A stretch of 64,000 nt of DNA from Legionella steigerwaltii. Lineage in GTDB: Bacteria > Pseudomonadota > Gammaproteobacteria > Legionellales > Legionellaceae. A program made the translations under genes and the position numbers. The first letter of the stretch is position 1, and the number at the start of each line of letters is the position of its first letter. The DNA is taken from contig NZ_LNYZ01000013.1 in the NCBI RefSeq assembly GCF_001468065.1, forward strand, positions 253,806 to 317,805, read 5' to 3'. Below are positions 34,851 to 44,605 of the stretch, piece after piece. Under the pieces are notes generated by a model. The model ran no database searches and was not told the origin of the DNA. It was given only the letters and a program-made list of their open reading frames with translations.

Positions 34851-36789
34851 AATCCAGCTCTAATTCTTTAATAAATGTAAGCACTTTTTGTTCATCACGT
34901 GTTTTCGGTAATTGGGGTAAACTGGCTAAAATACGCCCACCATAATCTCTGCTGGTTAGACGAGGGTCTGCTATCATTAAAACCCCTTTATCCGCGTTAT
35001 CCCGAATTAAACGTCCTACTCCCTGCTTTAGGGCAATTACTGCACCTGGCAAAGATAATTCGTCAAACCCGGACAAGCCTTTTTCTTTTAAATAAGCCAT
35101 TCTACCACGAATTACCGGATCAGCCGGACTGGAAAAAGGCAACTTATCAATAATAACACAAGAAAGAGCGTCACCTTTGACATCCACTCCTTCCCAAAAA
35201 GTTGCGGTTCCCAATAAAACAGCGTTGCCTAATTGCCTAAAACGCTCTAATAAAATGGGTTTTGCCTCAGCCCCCTGAATTAATAAGGGATAGTTTAAAA
35301 CATTGCTCATCATTTGAGCAACTTGCTTTAATGCTTTATGACTGGTAAATAGGAAAAAACAGCGTCCTCCTAAAGCTTCAATTAAAGGAATAGCCCGTGA
35401 TACGAGTAATTCATAGTAAGCCGAATCCTTTGGATCTGGTAACCCTCTAGGCAAATAAAGTAACGCTTGTTGTCGATAATCAAAAGGACTGGGCAATAAT
35501 AAAGTTTTAGCACCATGCAATCCTAGCGGTTTACAGAAACAATCAAAAGTTTCTGCAATCGTTAATGTTGCAGAGGTAAAGACATAAGTACTGTCTTGAC
35601 GCATGAGCAAATTACTGAACGTTTCCGCAACATCATAGGGGGTAATATGAAAAACTAAGGTATGTTTAAAACGCTCTAACCAACGAATTTTGTTGTTATT
35701 TTCTTGAGTAAAGAACAACAAAATCCGGGTAAACTCTGCCAATCTTTCTTTACAACGAGCAAGCCCCGGAAATTCAGCCAGTGCCAGTTCATTAAAACAA
35801 TCCATAACTTCATCTTTTAATGTCAACCAATTAGCCCAGGCATTCATAAAAGATTTATTCTGCTTGATCTCTTCCCAACTGAGCCGTTCATCCGTTCCTG
35901 GCAAACAATTTAGTAATTCATCCAGTAACTGATCGGCTTTATGGCTTAATGATTTTAAGGGTTGATTTGCAAGATCCATGACAGGCCATTCTTTAATGAG
36001 ATCATCTAATAAATCATGGAATTGACGCGTTCCAATTCGCTCCCCATTAAAATGAGTTGCTATTTCGGCAAGTTGATGAGCCTCATCAAAAATAACAACA
36101 TCCACACCCGGCAATAACTCTCCAAATCCCTCTTCCTTCAAGCGTGAATCAGCAAAAAAAAGGTGGTGGTTAATCACCACTACATCAGCATCGAGCGCAC
36201 GTTTGCGTGCTTTAAGTAAAAAACAGGTTTCATGGTTAGGGCACTCTGTGCCTAAGCAATTATCCACTGTGGAGGTTACGTAATGCCAAACTGGAGAATC
36301 CTCACTAAGCTCAGGTAATTCTGACCGATCCCCATGCTCCATTTGTGATAATTTACTGCGCACATGAGCAACTTCGTGAGCACACTGAGGGCTTTGGAAC
36401 TGCCCTTCTTCGGAGTGTAGCTCGACACGATATTGACATATATAGTTGGATCTTCCTTTTAGATTTTGTATGCGTGTAGATAATCCTAAGGCTCTAACCA
36501 AAGTAGGTAAATCTTTTTGATAGAGTTGATCTTGTAACGTTTTAGTTGCTGTGGAAATCAGTGCCTTTTTGCCACTTAATAAACAAGGAAGCAAGTAAGC
36601 AAAAGTTTTACCTGTTCCTGTGCCTGCCTCGGCAATTAAAATTGATTTTTCTTCAATTGCTTCAGCAATAGCCACTGCCAAATCTGACTGTGGCTTACGC
36701 GCCACAAATCCAGGAATTGCAGTGGAAAGTCGACCCTTCTCACTAAGGATTCGCTGACATGATTCAGCAAGTGAAGTGATTTCTACCAC
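34831..36789 (-). CDS. yoaA: DinG-family Fe-S DNA helicase (YoaA)
   Basis: This 652-residue superfamily-2 helicase of the XPD/DinG group unwinds DNA 5'-3'. It has Walker [11 protein letters not shown] (~residue 55), the Fe-S cysteines between motifs Ia and II (YICQYR, then [13 protein letters not shown]), DEAH Walker B (VVIFDEAHQ) and the C-terminal motif VI (QGVGRLIR). The length and DEAH fit YoaA, a repair helicase linked to stalled forks. It overlaps the ferredoxin gene by 7 bases upstream and tsaB by 20 bases downstream. The ferredoxin next door may supply electrons or be involved in cluster supply, which is inferred from position. Confidence 0.93.
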   Translation of the reverse strand: MVEITSLAESCQRILSEKGRLSTAIPGFVARKPQSDLAVAIAEAIEEKSILIAEAGTGTGKTFAYLLPCLLSGKKALISTATKTLQDQLYQKDLPTLVRALGLSTRIQNLKGRSNYICQYRVELHSEEGQFQSPQCAHEVAHVRSKLSQMEHGDRSELPELSEDSPVWHYVTSTVDNCLGTECPNHETCFLLKARKRALDADVVVINHHLFFADSRLKEEGFGELLPGVDVVIFDEAHQLAEIATHFNGERIGTRQFHDLLDDLIKEWPVMDLANQPLKSLSHKADQLLDELLNCLPGTDERLSWEEIKQNKSFMNAWANWLTLKDEVMDCFNELALAEFPGLARCKERLAEFTRILLFFTQENNNKIRWLERFKHTLVFHITPYDVAETFSNLLMRQDSTYVFTSATLTIAETFDCFCKPLGLHGAKTLLLPSPFDYRQQALLYLPRGLPDPKDSAYYELLVSRAIPLIEALGGRCFFLFTSHKALKQVAQMMSNVLNYPLLIQGAEAKPILLERFRQLGNAVLLGTATFWEGVDVKGDALSCVIIDKLPFSSPADPVIRGRMAYLKEKGLSGFDELSLPGAVIALKQGVGRLIRDNADKGVLMIADPRLTSRDYGGRILASLPQLPKTRDEQKVLTFIKELELDYETASD

Positions 36790-37112
36790 TCTTTTTGTAA
36801 ATATTGAAGTTTATCCTTAACCTCATCCCAATCTTTAGCATCAGGTGGGGCATCTTTTTTGGCAGTAATATTAGGCCATTTTTGAGCAAGTTCCGCATTT
36901 AATTCTTTAAATTGTTGTTGTTCTGAAGTTAAATCATCCTCAGAAACAATTGCATTGACAGGACATTCAGGTTCACACAAGGCACAATCAATGCACTCAT
37001 CTGGATGAATCACCAAAAAATTAGGGCCTTCATAAAAACAATCAACAGGGCATACTTCAACACAATCAGTATACTTACATTTAATGCAACTTTCTGTTAC
37101 TACAAAAGTCAT
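36783..37112 (-). CDS. fdxA: 7Fe-8S ferredoxin FdxA
   Basis: This 109-residue ferredoxin resembles Azotobacter FdI-type proteins. The N-terminal [14 protein letters not shown] and the second [12 protein letters not shown] provide ligands for a [3Fe-4S] and a [4Fe-4S] cluster. It begins the four-gene minus-strand operon fdxA-yoaA-tsaB-UPF0434, whose genes overlap or nearly abut, and is separated from the effector-like gene on the plus strand by 361 bases. Its redox partner is unknown. Confidence 0.95.
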   Translation of the reverse strand: MTFVVTESCIKCKYTDCVEVCPVDCFYEGPNFLVIHPDECIDCALCEPECPVNAIVSEDDLTSEQQQFKELNAELAQKWPNITAKKDAPPDAKDWDEVKDKLQYLQKEW

Positions 37113-37473
37113 GATACCCCTTTCTTATGCTGAAAATAATGAATATTAAATCATAAAATAGACCCTTTACGATAGTCATTTTTCTGAGTTGTTACAGTGT
37201 CTGAACATATCTTTCTAAATTAAAGATAGCTTATGGTTACTTTAAAATCGAAAAAGATCAGTACGATAAACTTTTACTTACTAAATCCCCTATCATTCCT
37301 TGAATGGTCAATCATCGTGTGTTAATTTGACTCAAATTTTTACATCCTCTAAAGATGTTTTGTGCTCATTTTAAGCTTTCTTATTACAAGAATGAATCTT
37401 AATGTAAAAAAAAAAATACAAAATATGCTTAGCTTAATAATTTATCGAATTGATTTTTTGCGTTGGAGTGTCT
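37113..37473. other. AT-rich intergenic control region
   Basis: This gap separates fdxA and the divergent effector-like gene and has no coding potential. It is AT-rich, with poly-A at ~37405-37416 and CTTAAT words at 37398 and 37433. It should contain promoters for both genes, but I cannot assign a clear -35/-10 pair. Confidence 0.5.
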
Positions 37474-39945
37474 ATGCCATTAAAGAGTAAATTTAATCGC
37501 TATAAACATAGGGTACTAATAAAATTAATTAAGGAGTTTAATGAAGCTCCTGCACAAGATGTAATCCAACGATTATTTTATTTGCAAAAAATCAACCACT
37601 ATATCAACTCGGCACAAATAGGGGATGAAGAATATAAGTGGCTCACTGCAAGAGATAAAGAAAGTTGGCGGGCCAATCTAGAAACTTATGGAATAAACCC
37701 TGACGGCTCTTTCCTTTTCAAAGGAATTCAGTTTGCCAGAGCAGTCACAGCAGCAATAGCGACACAAGTACAATCCCAAGTTCAAAGCTCTATAGAAGAA
37801 AATAATCAAGATTTCTACCAACTACTGCAAGAACGTGATGATTTATTAAAGGGCAATTTATCTTTTGAAGCGTCAAAAATACAATTTCAGAACTTATGTT
37901 GCCATTTAAATCATTTATCCGAAAAAAATGCAGAGCTGAAAAAACAAGTTGATGAACACGCTCAAATTTTAAACTTAGCCAAAAGAAAAATCAGTGCAAT
38001 TAAAGGAGAAAGTGATTTAATAAGCTCTGACTATAAGACTGAAGCTTTAGGCTCCCGTCGTGTCAATAATTTTAATTTCAAATTTCAAATGAAAGGATGG
38101 GATGAAACTCTAGTATTTCGTGTTGAAGACCGAGATAATTTGAGCTTCGAACAAGAACTTCATTCTTATCCCGTATCAAAATATTTTGCTAATGACGTTG
38201 CTCTCTTCATGATGCAATTTAGAAGTGAGGACAACAAAGAAATTGAATATAGACCTGTAGTATTAAGTCAATATGCAAAGCAAGGAAGTTTACTGGAAGT
38301 AGTAAAAGGATTAAAAGCTCAGTCCGATGAACGATCACCACTGCAAAATCAACTAATGATTACTGCTGTAGTAAAACATTATTTTACTCAAATTAATGAA
38401 TTTTGCCTCAAACTCAAAGATGCAAAGGCCTATCATCCAGATATTAAATTAAGTAATTTTTTGGCGCATAATAATAAGTTATTGATTAGTGACCGAAAAG
38501 CATTGACTCGTTCTAACTATCCCCTTGCTAGCAAACTACGCTGTACCCCTCGTTATGCTCCTCCACAATATCTTGCATGTCTTAATGAGGATCAGGATGA
38601 TTACTTACCTAAAGCGACCCTCACTCACATCAAACTCGAGCCACTTATGTCCTATCAGATAGGTATGGCACTCAAAGAATTTCTAATACTGACCCAACTG
38701 GATGATATACCGGACAATTTTGAAGATCTTAGGTGTACCGCACGATCCCATTTTCAAAATCCTTGTCAATCGATTATCAATCTGTCCATTCTTGCAGAAG
38801 AGCTCACACACCCTGAAGAGAAAAAAAGACTCACAATAGAACAATTTCAAAAATTGTTACTCTATGTTTCTCATCCAACAGCATTCAATAAACATCTTGA
38901 AGAAGTATTATCTTCAGAAACCTTAGGAATTACTCACGAATTAAATGAGATTAATGAACTCTTGCGGACTGAAAAACTCGTAGATTCAGAATTTTTAGAG
39001 CAAGCGAATACGATTTTTGTTGCCATATCAGAACGCAATCCCAGTGAGCCACGTCTCAATCGAGTCGCTGAAAAGTTAGCAATCAAGTGTTATACGAACT
39101 ATTCAGAACATTATTTTTCCAAAATTTCTCAAGAAATTGAAGATGCACTTTCAGATCAAGACTGGAACTATGCACCCTGGTGGAGACAAGCGATCCATAT
39201 CTTTTCTCTGGGTCACTTCAGGATAGAGAGAATAACTAAAGTAGAAGAAATAAAAATTAATCTGGATTATAACGATCCGGTGTTCCGAAGTCATCTGATT
39301 CAATTCGAATTTTTACCTGCGGAAGCACTTGAGAACTTAGGTGTCATAGAGGGAAATAACTTGAAAAACTATTTTATAGAGCACTTGGATGAGATAAGAG
39401 CGCTAAATAACAGCGATGAAGAAAGCAATGAAGAAAATAAAGAAAACGTTGCAAAAGAACCCGAGGCCCCTACTGATTTGCCAGAATCATCCCAAAAACC
39501 CTCTAAAACTAGTGAAGAAGACTCTGCTAATAGCACACCATCGGGTACGATGATTGTCTATAAGAAAAAGAAAAAAACCAACAGTGAAACGCAAAAAAAG
39601 GATGGGTCCAAAGAACAAGAGGTAACAGTGGAATCTTCCTCTCATGTATCCAATCTTGTTGCACCCTCAATAGAGACGCAAAAGCCCGTCCTTGAAACGA
39701 AAGAGAAACCCCAGCATAAGAAAAAACCTTCTGTTAATCTTGCAGAAAGTCATAGTTTTTTTCCAGCAGCTGAAGAATTCGATGAGAATGCGCCGATTAT
39801 GAAGAGAGGATCAATTCGTCGCGTCGGCAGTACCCTCTTTAGAGGAGAGCAAAAACACCACATTCACATTAATAAAATTTTTCCACCTTCTCAGGAAAAA
39901 GTAGCAGTAGACGAACATTCAACTTCAATCAGCATATGTAATTAA
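37474..39945 (+). CDS. Large protein with protein-kinase-like domain (candidate Dot/Icm effector)
   Basis: This 823-residue protein has no signal peptide. Residues ~200-430 look like a eukaryotic-type kinase fold: a strand with Arg in the usual Lys position (TLVFRVED), a helix with Glu (LSFEQE), a hinge (SQYAKQGSLLEVV), a catalytic loop HPDIKLSNFL (D323, K325, N328) and a shortened metal-binding motif SDRK instead of DFG, then TPRYAPPQY as an activation segment. It is therefore an atypical or pseudo-kinase. The C-terminal ~180 residues are low-complexity, acidic/Ser/Lys-rich, and end in IKRGS-like patches. The layout resembles the LegK7-type Legionella kinases (recalled, not aligned). ATG 37474 with GGAG 7 bases upstream is preferred to TTG 37450. 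Confidence 0.65.
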   Translation: MPLKSKFNRYKHRVLIKLIKEFNEAPAQDVIQRLFYLQKINHYINSAQIGDEEYKWLTARDKESWRANLETYGINPDGSFLFKGIQFARAVTAAIATQVQSQVQSSIEENNQDFYQLLQERDDLLKGNLSFEASKIQFQNLCCHLNHLSEKNAELKKQVDEHAQILNLAKRKISAIKGESDLISSDYKTEALGSRRVNNFNFKFQMKGWDETLVFRVEDRDNLSFEQELHSYPVSKYFANDVALFMMQFRSEDNKEIEYRPVVLSQYAKQGSLLEVVKGLKAQSDERSPLQNQLMITAVVKHYFTQINEFCLKLKDAKAYHPDIKLSNFLAHNNKLLISDRKALTRSNYPLASKLRCTPRYAPPQYLACLNEDQDDYLPKATLTHIKLEPLMSYQIGMALKEFLILTQLDDIPDNFEDLRCTARSHFQNPCQSIINLSILAEELTHPEEKKRLTIEQFQKLLLYVSHPTAFNKHLEEVLSSETLGITHELNEINELLRTEKLVDSEFLEQANTIFVAISERNPSEPRLNRVAEKLAIKCYTNYSEHYFSKISQEIEDALSDQDWNYAPWWRQAIHIFSLGHFRIERITKVEEIKINLDYNDPVFRSHLIQFEFLPAEALENLGVIEGNNLKNYFIEHLDEIRALNNSDEESNEENKENVAKEPEAPTDLPESSQKPSKTSEEDSANSTPSGTMIVYKKKKKTNSETQKKDGSKEQEVTVESSSHVSNLVAPSIETQKPVLETKEKPQHKKKPSVNLAESHSFFPAAEEFDENAPIMKRGSIRRVGSTLFRGEQKHHIHINKIFPPSQEKVAVDEHSTSISICN

Positions 39946-40155
39946 AAAAAGAAAAACTCAAGGAAGAGTTTCCCCAACAATTTTCACCTAATTCATTGAA
40001 ATCAATAATGAAGTACAAATAAAATTTTATATGCTTTCAATTGTATTTACTTTGATTATTAAATGAAAACCCCTAATGATCTTTTTGACCAAAGGTATAA
40101 AAATTGTCTATATTTATAAACAGGATTAATTTGGTTTTATATAAGGACGTAATGA

Positions 40156-42786
40156 ATGGAGTTGGGGCAAAAAAATAGGATTATCAAACGATTTTTAAGT
40201 GAGCAAAGTGAAAATCAAGATGCAATGGAACTGCAAGATCTTGATTTGGCGCGTTATTCTGACCTGGATAAGTTATTAGATCATATCGATTTCCATAAAA
40301 GCGATTTATTTAACTTGGAAACCTTGGAAACAGATCCAGAGCAGTGGCGAGAATTTTGTGGCATCATTAAATATTCCTCCACCTTTGAGAAAGGGGGCTC
40401 CCCTCCTCTATTGAAAGGTGTTGACCTCAAAAAAGCGGAAGAAGGCATTCGCTACACTCTAAATGCTCATGAAATCATTAAATTACCTAAAGACGATTAC
40501 TACGCACGACCAACCCATACACCACAAAATACTGATACTGAGTTAGATGAATTAATCATCAATAGCAGAGCAAAGCTGTACACACTCACCCAAACTGTTC
40601 CAGACGCCACACAATTTGATGCCTCCAACTCATTACAGGTCACAACACTAATCCAACGTCTGCAAGAAGAGATGGAACGATTGGCCCATGATGATTCAGA
40701 GAAAGAAAAGGTAGAAAAAAGATTAAATATCTTATTGGATCTCCATAATATCAATGAATTAAAACGAATCACTATTCCGCAAGACAATGGATCGGAACTC
40801 ATTTATTGCACGCTACAAGACAATATAGGTGGTGTAACAGAAAAAATCACCTTAATGAGTTTAGAGAATGTAAAAAAGCAGTTACGTCATCTATGTGAAC
40901 GCGCAGAGGGCTTGAGCATAGAAGATTATCATGCTGAGAGAGAACACTATAAGCTCAATATAGAAGCCATTATTAAATTACCCAAACGTGGCAATATTCA
41001 AGAAGTGCAGCATGAAGCAATGGCACTCAATATTTCCCGATTAATGGAATTAGATACAGCAACTTCAGTTACTATTTCTCATAATGGACACCCTGCATTA
41101 TTTATTCCCTTTGATGAAATACAGTTACTTACTAATTTCTCTTTAGGAAAAACTTTTTATGCATGGCTAGTAAGAAAAAGCTATACCCACTATTCAACCA
41201 TTAAAACTCTAGGTGAAGGAATACAAGCAGATTGCTTTATTGACGATTTTGGCAATGCATTTGGCTTGCTTTATCTATGTAGCGATACCGATGCAATAGG
41301 TGGCAGCTGTCAAAATAAAGCATTAAGAAACGCAAAATCACTTTTTATTTTTGACCAGTCACTTATGGATACTCACAAATTTATTCTTGATTCCCGCTTG
41401 TGTCTTATTCCTGGAGAATTTCTTAAAAGACACACACGTCATGGTTTGGGAAGAAATCGTACTCTCATTGAAGATTCATCCATGCATTCTAAATTTGAAA
41501 GCATCATGCAATTGCGCGCTATGAACAATAAAATTCTACAATATGTTGCTCATGTTATATGGCAACACCAGCACCAAGCAAATCGAATTAAGCGTCAATT
41601 TAAAAAACCATTGAGCCCTGAAAAGCAAAGCCATTTAACCTCCGAATTAAGTGATCTAATGCTTCTCGAAAAAGACGCAGAAACACTGCAAACTCGAATA
41701 ATGGAGCGTCTCACAGCAATCGATGATGTTCTCCCGCAAACAGCAGGAGATGTCGATTTACCTATGATAAGAAACGCCTTGATTTTTGAAAAACTAATAC
41801 ATAATCCTATATTGTATAGTGACGATGGCCGCCCTTTTAAAAACCCTTGGACCTATAGGCAACAAAATAAGCTTAAAAAAATTGAGAATCTGAACAATGG
41901 ATTAATACAACTGACTTTTGGCGACAAAGTTTCTTCAATGATGGTGGATTTTATTATACGACGTGGTGGAGGAGACTCCATAACCCTCACCTCGGCCAAA
42001 ACGGTCACGTTAAGTAAAGTGCAATTGATGGCATTAAGAGAAAACCTACTCCATCCTGAGCATCAATTGGTCCTGGATCCCTCCGTAAACTATTTGGACC
42101 CAGCCGATTTGGCTGCAATTAAAGAGGCCTATAATGCAGGAAATCGAACTTATATTATGCATACGATCACAAGCTATCGTGGGAAAATGAATAGTGATGT
42201 GGCCTCTGTTGATGAACGATTGAAATGCATTGTTGAAACTGAAGAACAACTTAGAGAGTTCATTATTACAGCTCATGATCGAGGTTTTGGCATGCACGTT
42301 ATTAAAAAATTCTTTTTTGACGCGCAGCAACAATTGCAGAGGTTGATACCCCCTTTAAAAGCTCCAATAAAGTTAAATGACGCATTTGCTGCCGCTTTAA
42401 AGCTGGATAGAGTATCTGAATTTAATGCGGTCGTCTTGGAAGCAATAAAACAGGATAAAATCACGGATCAGCAATTCATAAGTTTTCTTGATGAATGTGT
42501 ACAAAGAGCAAATGCAGCAACAAATTATATACAAGCACAGCAAGAAAGCTTAAAACTCTCCAATAAAGCTAAAGATGTGATACAGCAATTAGCGGCACTT
42601 ACTATGCCTTTTATAACCCAGCTTCTAGCATCATGTTCACAGCAAAGTGAATTGAAGCAAACGGTACCCCTTTTCACGGAAACTAAGCTGGAGAAGGAAG
42701 AGGATTTGTGGACAGTAAAATCGTCACCGAATTCACTGCCACAGGATATGGTACACGAGGAAAATATAAAAATATTATGTAATTAA
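40156..42786 (+). CDS. Large helical protein of unknown function (candidate effector)
   Basis: This 876-residue cytosolic protein has no signal peptide or hydrophobic helix. I recognise no catalytic motif. It is mostly alpha-helical, with coiled-coil-like stretches near residues 180-220 (RLQEEMERLAHDDSEKEKVE) and in the last 120. The C terminus is polar and acidic before a short hydrophobic end (HEENIKILCN). Its position directly behind the kinase-like gene, same strand, with a separate AAGGA ribosome site, suggests the two belong together; the gap of 210 bases allows an own promoter. A Dot/Icm effector is the best guess, from size, location and lack of bacterial relatives. No enzymatic function is claimed. 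Confidence 0.65.
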   Translation: MELGQKNRIIKRFLSEQSENQDAMELQDLDLARYSDLDKLLDHIDFHKSDLFNLETLETDPEQWREFCGIIKYSSTFEKGGSPPLLKGVDLKKAEEGIRYTLNAHEIIKLPKDDYYARPTHTPQNTDTELDELIINSRAKLYTLTQTVPDATQFDASNSLQVTTLIQRLQEEMERLAHDDSEKEKVEKRLNILLDLHNINELKRITIPQDNGSELIYCTLQDNIGGVTEKITLMSLENVKKQLRHLCERAEGLSIEDYHAEREHYKLNIEAIIKLPKRGNIQEVQHEAMALNISRLMELDTATSVTISHNGHPALFIPFDEIQLLTNFSLGKTFYAWLVRKSYTHYSTIKTLGEGIQADCFIDDFGNAFGLLYLCSDTDAIGGSCQNKALRNAKSLFIFDQSLMDTHKFILDSRLCLIPGEFLKRHTRHGLGRNRTLIEDSSMHSKFESIMQLRAMNNKILQYVAHVIWQHQHQANRIKRQFKKPLSPEKQSHLTSELSDLMLLEKDAETLQTRIMERLTAIDDVLPQTAGDVDLPMIRNALIFEKLIHNPILYSDDGRPFKNPWTYRQQNKLKKIENLNNGLIQLTFGDKVSSMMVDFIIRRGGGDSITLTSAKTVTLSKVQLMALRENLLHPEHQLVLDPSVNYLDPADLAAIKEAYNAGNRTYIMHTITSYRGKMNSDVASVDERLKCIVETEEQLREFIITAHDRGFGMHVIKKFFFDAQQQLQRLIPPLKAPIKLNDAFAAALKLDRVSEFNAVVLEAIKQDKITDQQFISFLDECVQRANAATNYIQAQQESLKLSNKAKDVIQQLAALTMPFITQLLASCSQQSELKQTVPLFTETKLEKEEDLWTVKSSPNSLPQDMVHEENIKILCN

Positions 42787-42836
42787 TAAGTTATTTGCAG
42801 TGACTTATACACTTGAATGCAGTTAATGGAGCTATT

Positions 42837-43394
42837 ATGCCAATACATGAGAGACGTCAACATTTTCGGGTAGAAGATCATATCTATTTTAACTACCGAA
42901 TTATGGAACCAGGTGAACTGTGTCCTGATCGCACAGTTGTGGATCAACTTTTAGGCAAAAATGGGCAACGATATCTCGAGGCGGCTCATTATTTTCAAGA
43001 AATTGATTATGAGTTGGCTGAACTAACGCAAGTCATTGCACTTAAAGAACCAACAATAGCCCATTATCTTAATCTGCTCAATGCAAAAATCGATTATTTA
43101 TCACGGCAAATGCTCATGACCAATACGATTCAGCTACGCAAAGTCAATATCAGTTTGGGTGGAATGGCATTTAAGACACCCGAGCTCGTTAAGGAAAAAA
43201 CCCTGTTAAAATTGGTAATCTATACCAAACCCAAAATGATACCTATCATTGTTGAAGGTACTGTGGTTTATAGCCAATATCAAAGCGAACATAGTTACCG
43301 AACCGCAGTATCTTTTAATGGATTAACCCATGAACAGGAACAAATTCTTTCCCAACATATTTTATTGGCGCAAGCAAAACACCGTTCGGACTAA
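42837..43394 (+). CDS. PilZ-domain protein (cyclic-di-GMP receptor)
   Basis: This 185-residue protein starts MPIHERRQHFR. The first PilZ motif RxxxR is in RRQHFR, and the second, (D/N)xSxxG, in NISLGG (~115), so binding of cyclic-di-GMP is likely. The unusual feature is a ~85-residue helical insertion between the two motifs (residues ~20-105) containing several Glu/Leu-rich helices, where most PilZ proteins have about 25. ATG 42837 with GGAG upstream is preferred to the TTG at 42813. The window also has a GGDEF-EAL protein and a type IV pilin, so it could act in motility or adhesion, which is speculative. Confidence 0.82.
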   Translation: MPIHERRQHFRVEDHIYFNYRIMEPGELCPDRTVVDQLLGKNGQRYLEAAHYFQEIDYELAELTQVIALKEPTIAHYLNLLNAKIDYLSRQMLMTNTIQLRKVNISLGGMAFKTPELVKEKTLLKLVIYTKPKMIPIIVEGTVVYSQYQSEHSYRTAVSFNGLTHEQEQILSQHILLAQAKHRSD

Positions 43395-43468
43395 AAAATT
43401 AATTTAATAAATTGCCGAATAACACGTACACTATGCTGCGTTTATGATGTTAGAAATATGAGGCAACC

Positions 43469-43735
43469 ATGACCAGAATAATATATTGCAGTAAATTAAA
43501 ACAAGAAGCTGAAGGCTTATTAAAAGCCCCCTTCCCTGGCGCTTTAGGTGACCGGATTTACAATGAAGTATCAAAACAGGCCTGGAACATGTGGCTTACC
43601 CATCAAACCATGCTCATCAATGAATACCGGCTGAATTTAATGGAAGCTAAAGCCCGCGAGTTTTTAAAAGAAGAAATGCAAAAATATTTTTTTGGTGAAG
43701 GTTCTGAAAAACCAGCAGGCTATACACCTAAGTAA
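43469..43735 (+). CDS. yggX: Fe(II)-trafficking/oxidative-damage protection protein YggX
   Basis: This 88-residue protein follows the family consensus throughout: [45 protein letters not shown], and the [13 protein letters not shown] tail. YggX protects Fe-S enzymes from oxidation and affects iron handling. It is a separate transcript, the last housekeeping gene before the tRNA-Phe and the accessory block. Confidence 0.96.
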   Translation: MTRIIYCSKLKQEAEGLLKAPFPGALGDRIYNEVSKQAWNMWLTHQTMLINEYRLNLMEAKAREFLKEEMQKYFFGEGSEKPAGYTPK

Positions 43736-44190
43736 GACCATTAAATTTGTCTGAGATTTATAAATAAAATTAACCTTCGTTCGAATCCTGAACGATAGCC
43801 ACATTTTTTTACAAACCTGCTACATATGCACTTTATATCAGAGAATAGAAACAAACTTTATAAACCTCACTACATACCGCGCCTTATGCGCGGTATCCAG
43901 ACTGATGTTTGAGCATGCATATGCTGGGCTGTTAGGTTAAAAGCCAAAATCTGCCCCAAAAAACAGCATCATCCATAGATGTTATCAAACTTTACACAAT
44001 AGAATAATTAATCTACATTTTGGATTTATTAATACCAAAAAGACAGAATAAAGCACTAAAATAATGATGAAAATTAATAACTTATTCAAAAAAAACACTA
44101 TGCTTTTAAAAAACACATAAAAGTGAATATCCAGAAACAAATCGCATTAGCATAAAAAATAATTATTTTAAAAAAAAATGCATTCAACAC
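43736..44190. other. Intergenic region between yggX and tRNA-Phe, with hairpin
   Basis: No protein-coding signal. A perfect 9-bp stem (ATACCGCGC / GCGCGGTAT, loop of 5) lies at 43874-43896, GC-rich in an AT-rich area. The words GTTCGAATC...AGCCAC at ~43779-43802 look like a 3' tRNA fragment but do not form a T arm. A small RNA could be encoded here. Confidence 0.5.
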
Positions 44191-44219
44191 TTGACTCAAA
44201 ACGCTTCTCGGAGTCTAAT
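44191..44219 (+). promoter_or_regulatory. Sigma-70 promoter of tRNA-Phe
   Basis: TTGACT (44191-44196) and TCTAAT (44214-44219) are separated by 17 bases. Transcription should start around 44226, a few bases before the tRNA, with a GC-containing discriminator as in stringently controlled stable-RNA genes. Confidence 0.75.
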
Positions 44220-44231
44220 AGCAACCCTCGG

Positions 44232-44307
<76 letters not shown>

Positions 44308-44605
44308 TGAGAATCAACGACTTACGGTGAATTCCCGAGATTTAAAAAACTGCGTGTAGCCGCAATTTATTTTCAAGTTTATATTCTATTAATTCCTCCT
44401 TATAGTCATGTAACCACAACGGTATTGTCGCTCCCTTCTCCCAATTGGAAAGTCAATGTGATCGAACTAGACTATTATCCGTGTTTCACGGTAGGTTTTC
44501 AGTATGCCCTCACCAATCCTGGAAGCGACGTGATATGGCATTTGCGTATTTAAGTACCCTATTCATGAACAAGATTACATGAGTCTTTTTTCATGCGAGC
44601 CAGAT

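Noticed and set aside
37398..37441. PmrA-like half-sites CTTAATGTA and CTTAATAAT upstream of the kinase-like gene
   Set aside because: Their spacing (35 bases) does not match the tandem arrangement of known PmrA boxes, and such words are frequent in AT-rich sequence.
43771..43803. tRNA-like 3' fragment GTTCGAATC...AGCCAC
   Set aside because: The bases flanking the T-loop word do not pair and no other arms are present; too weak to call an attachment-site remnant.
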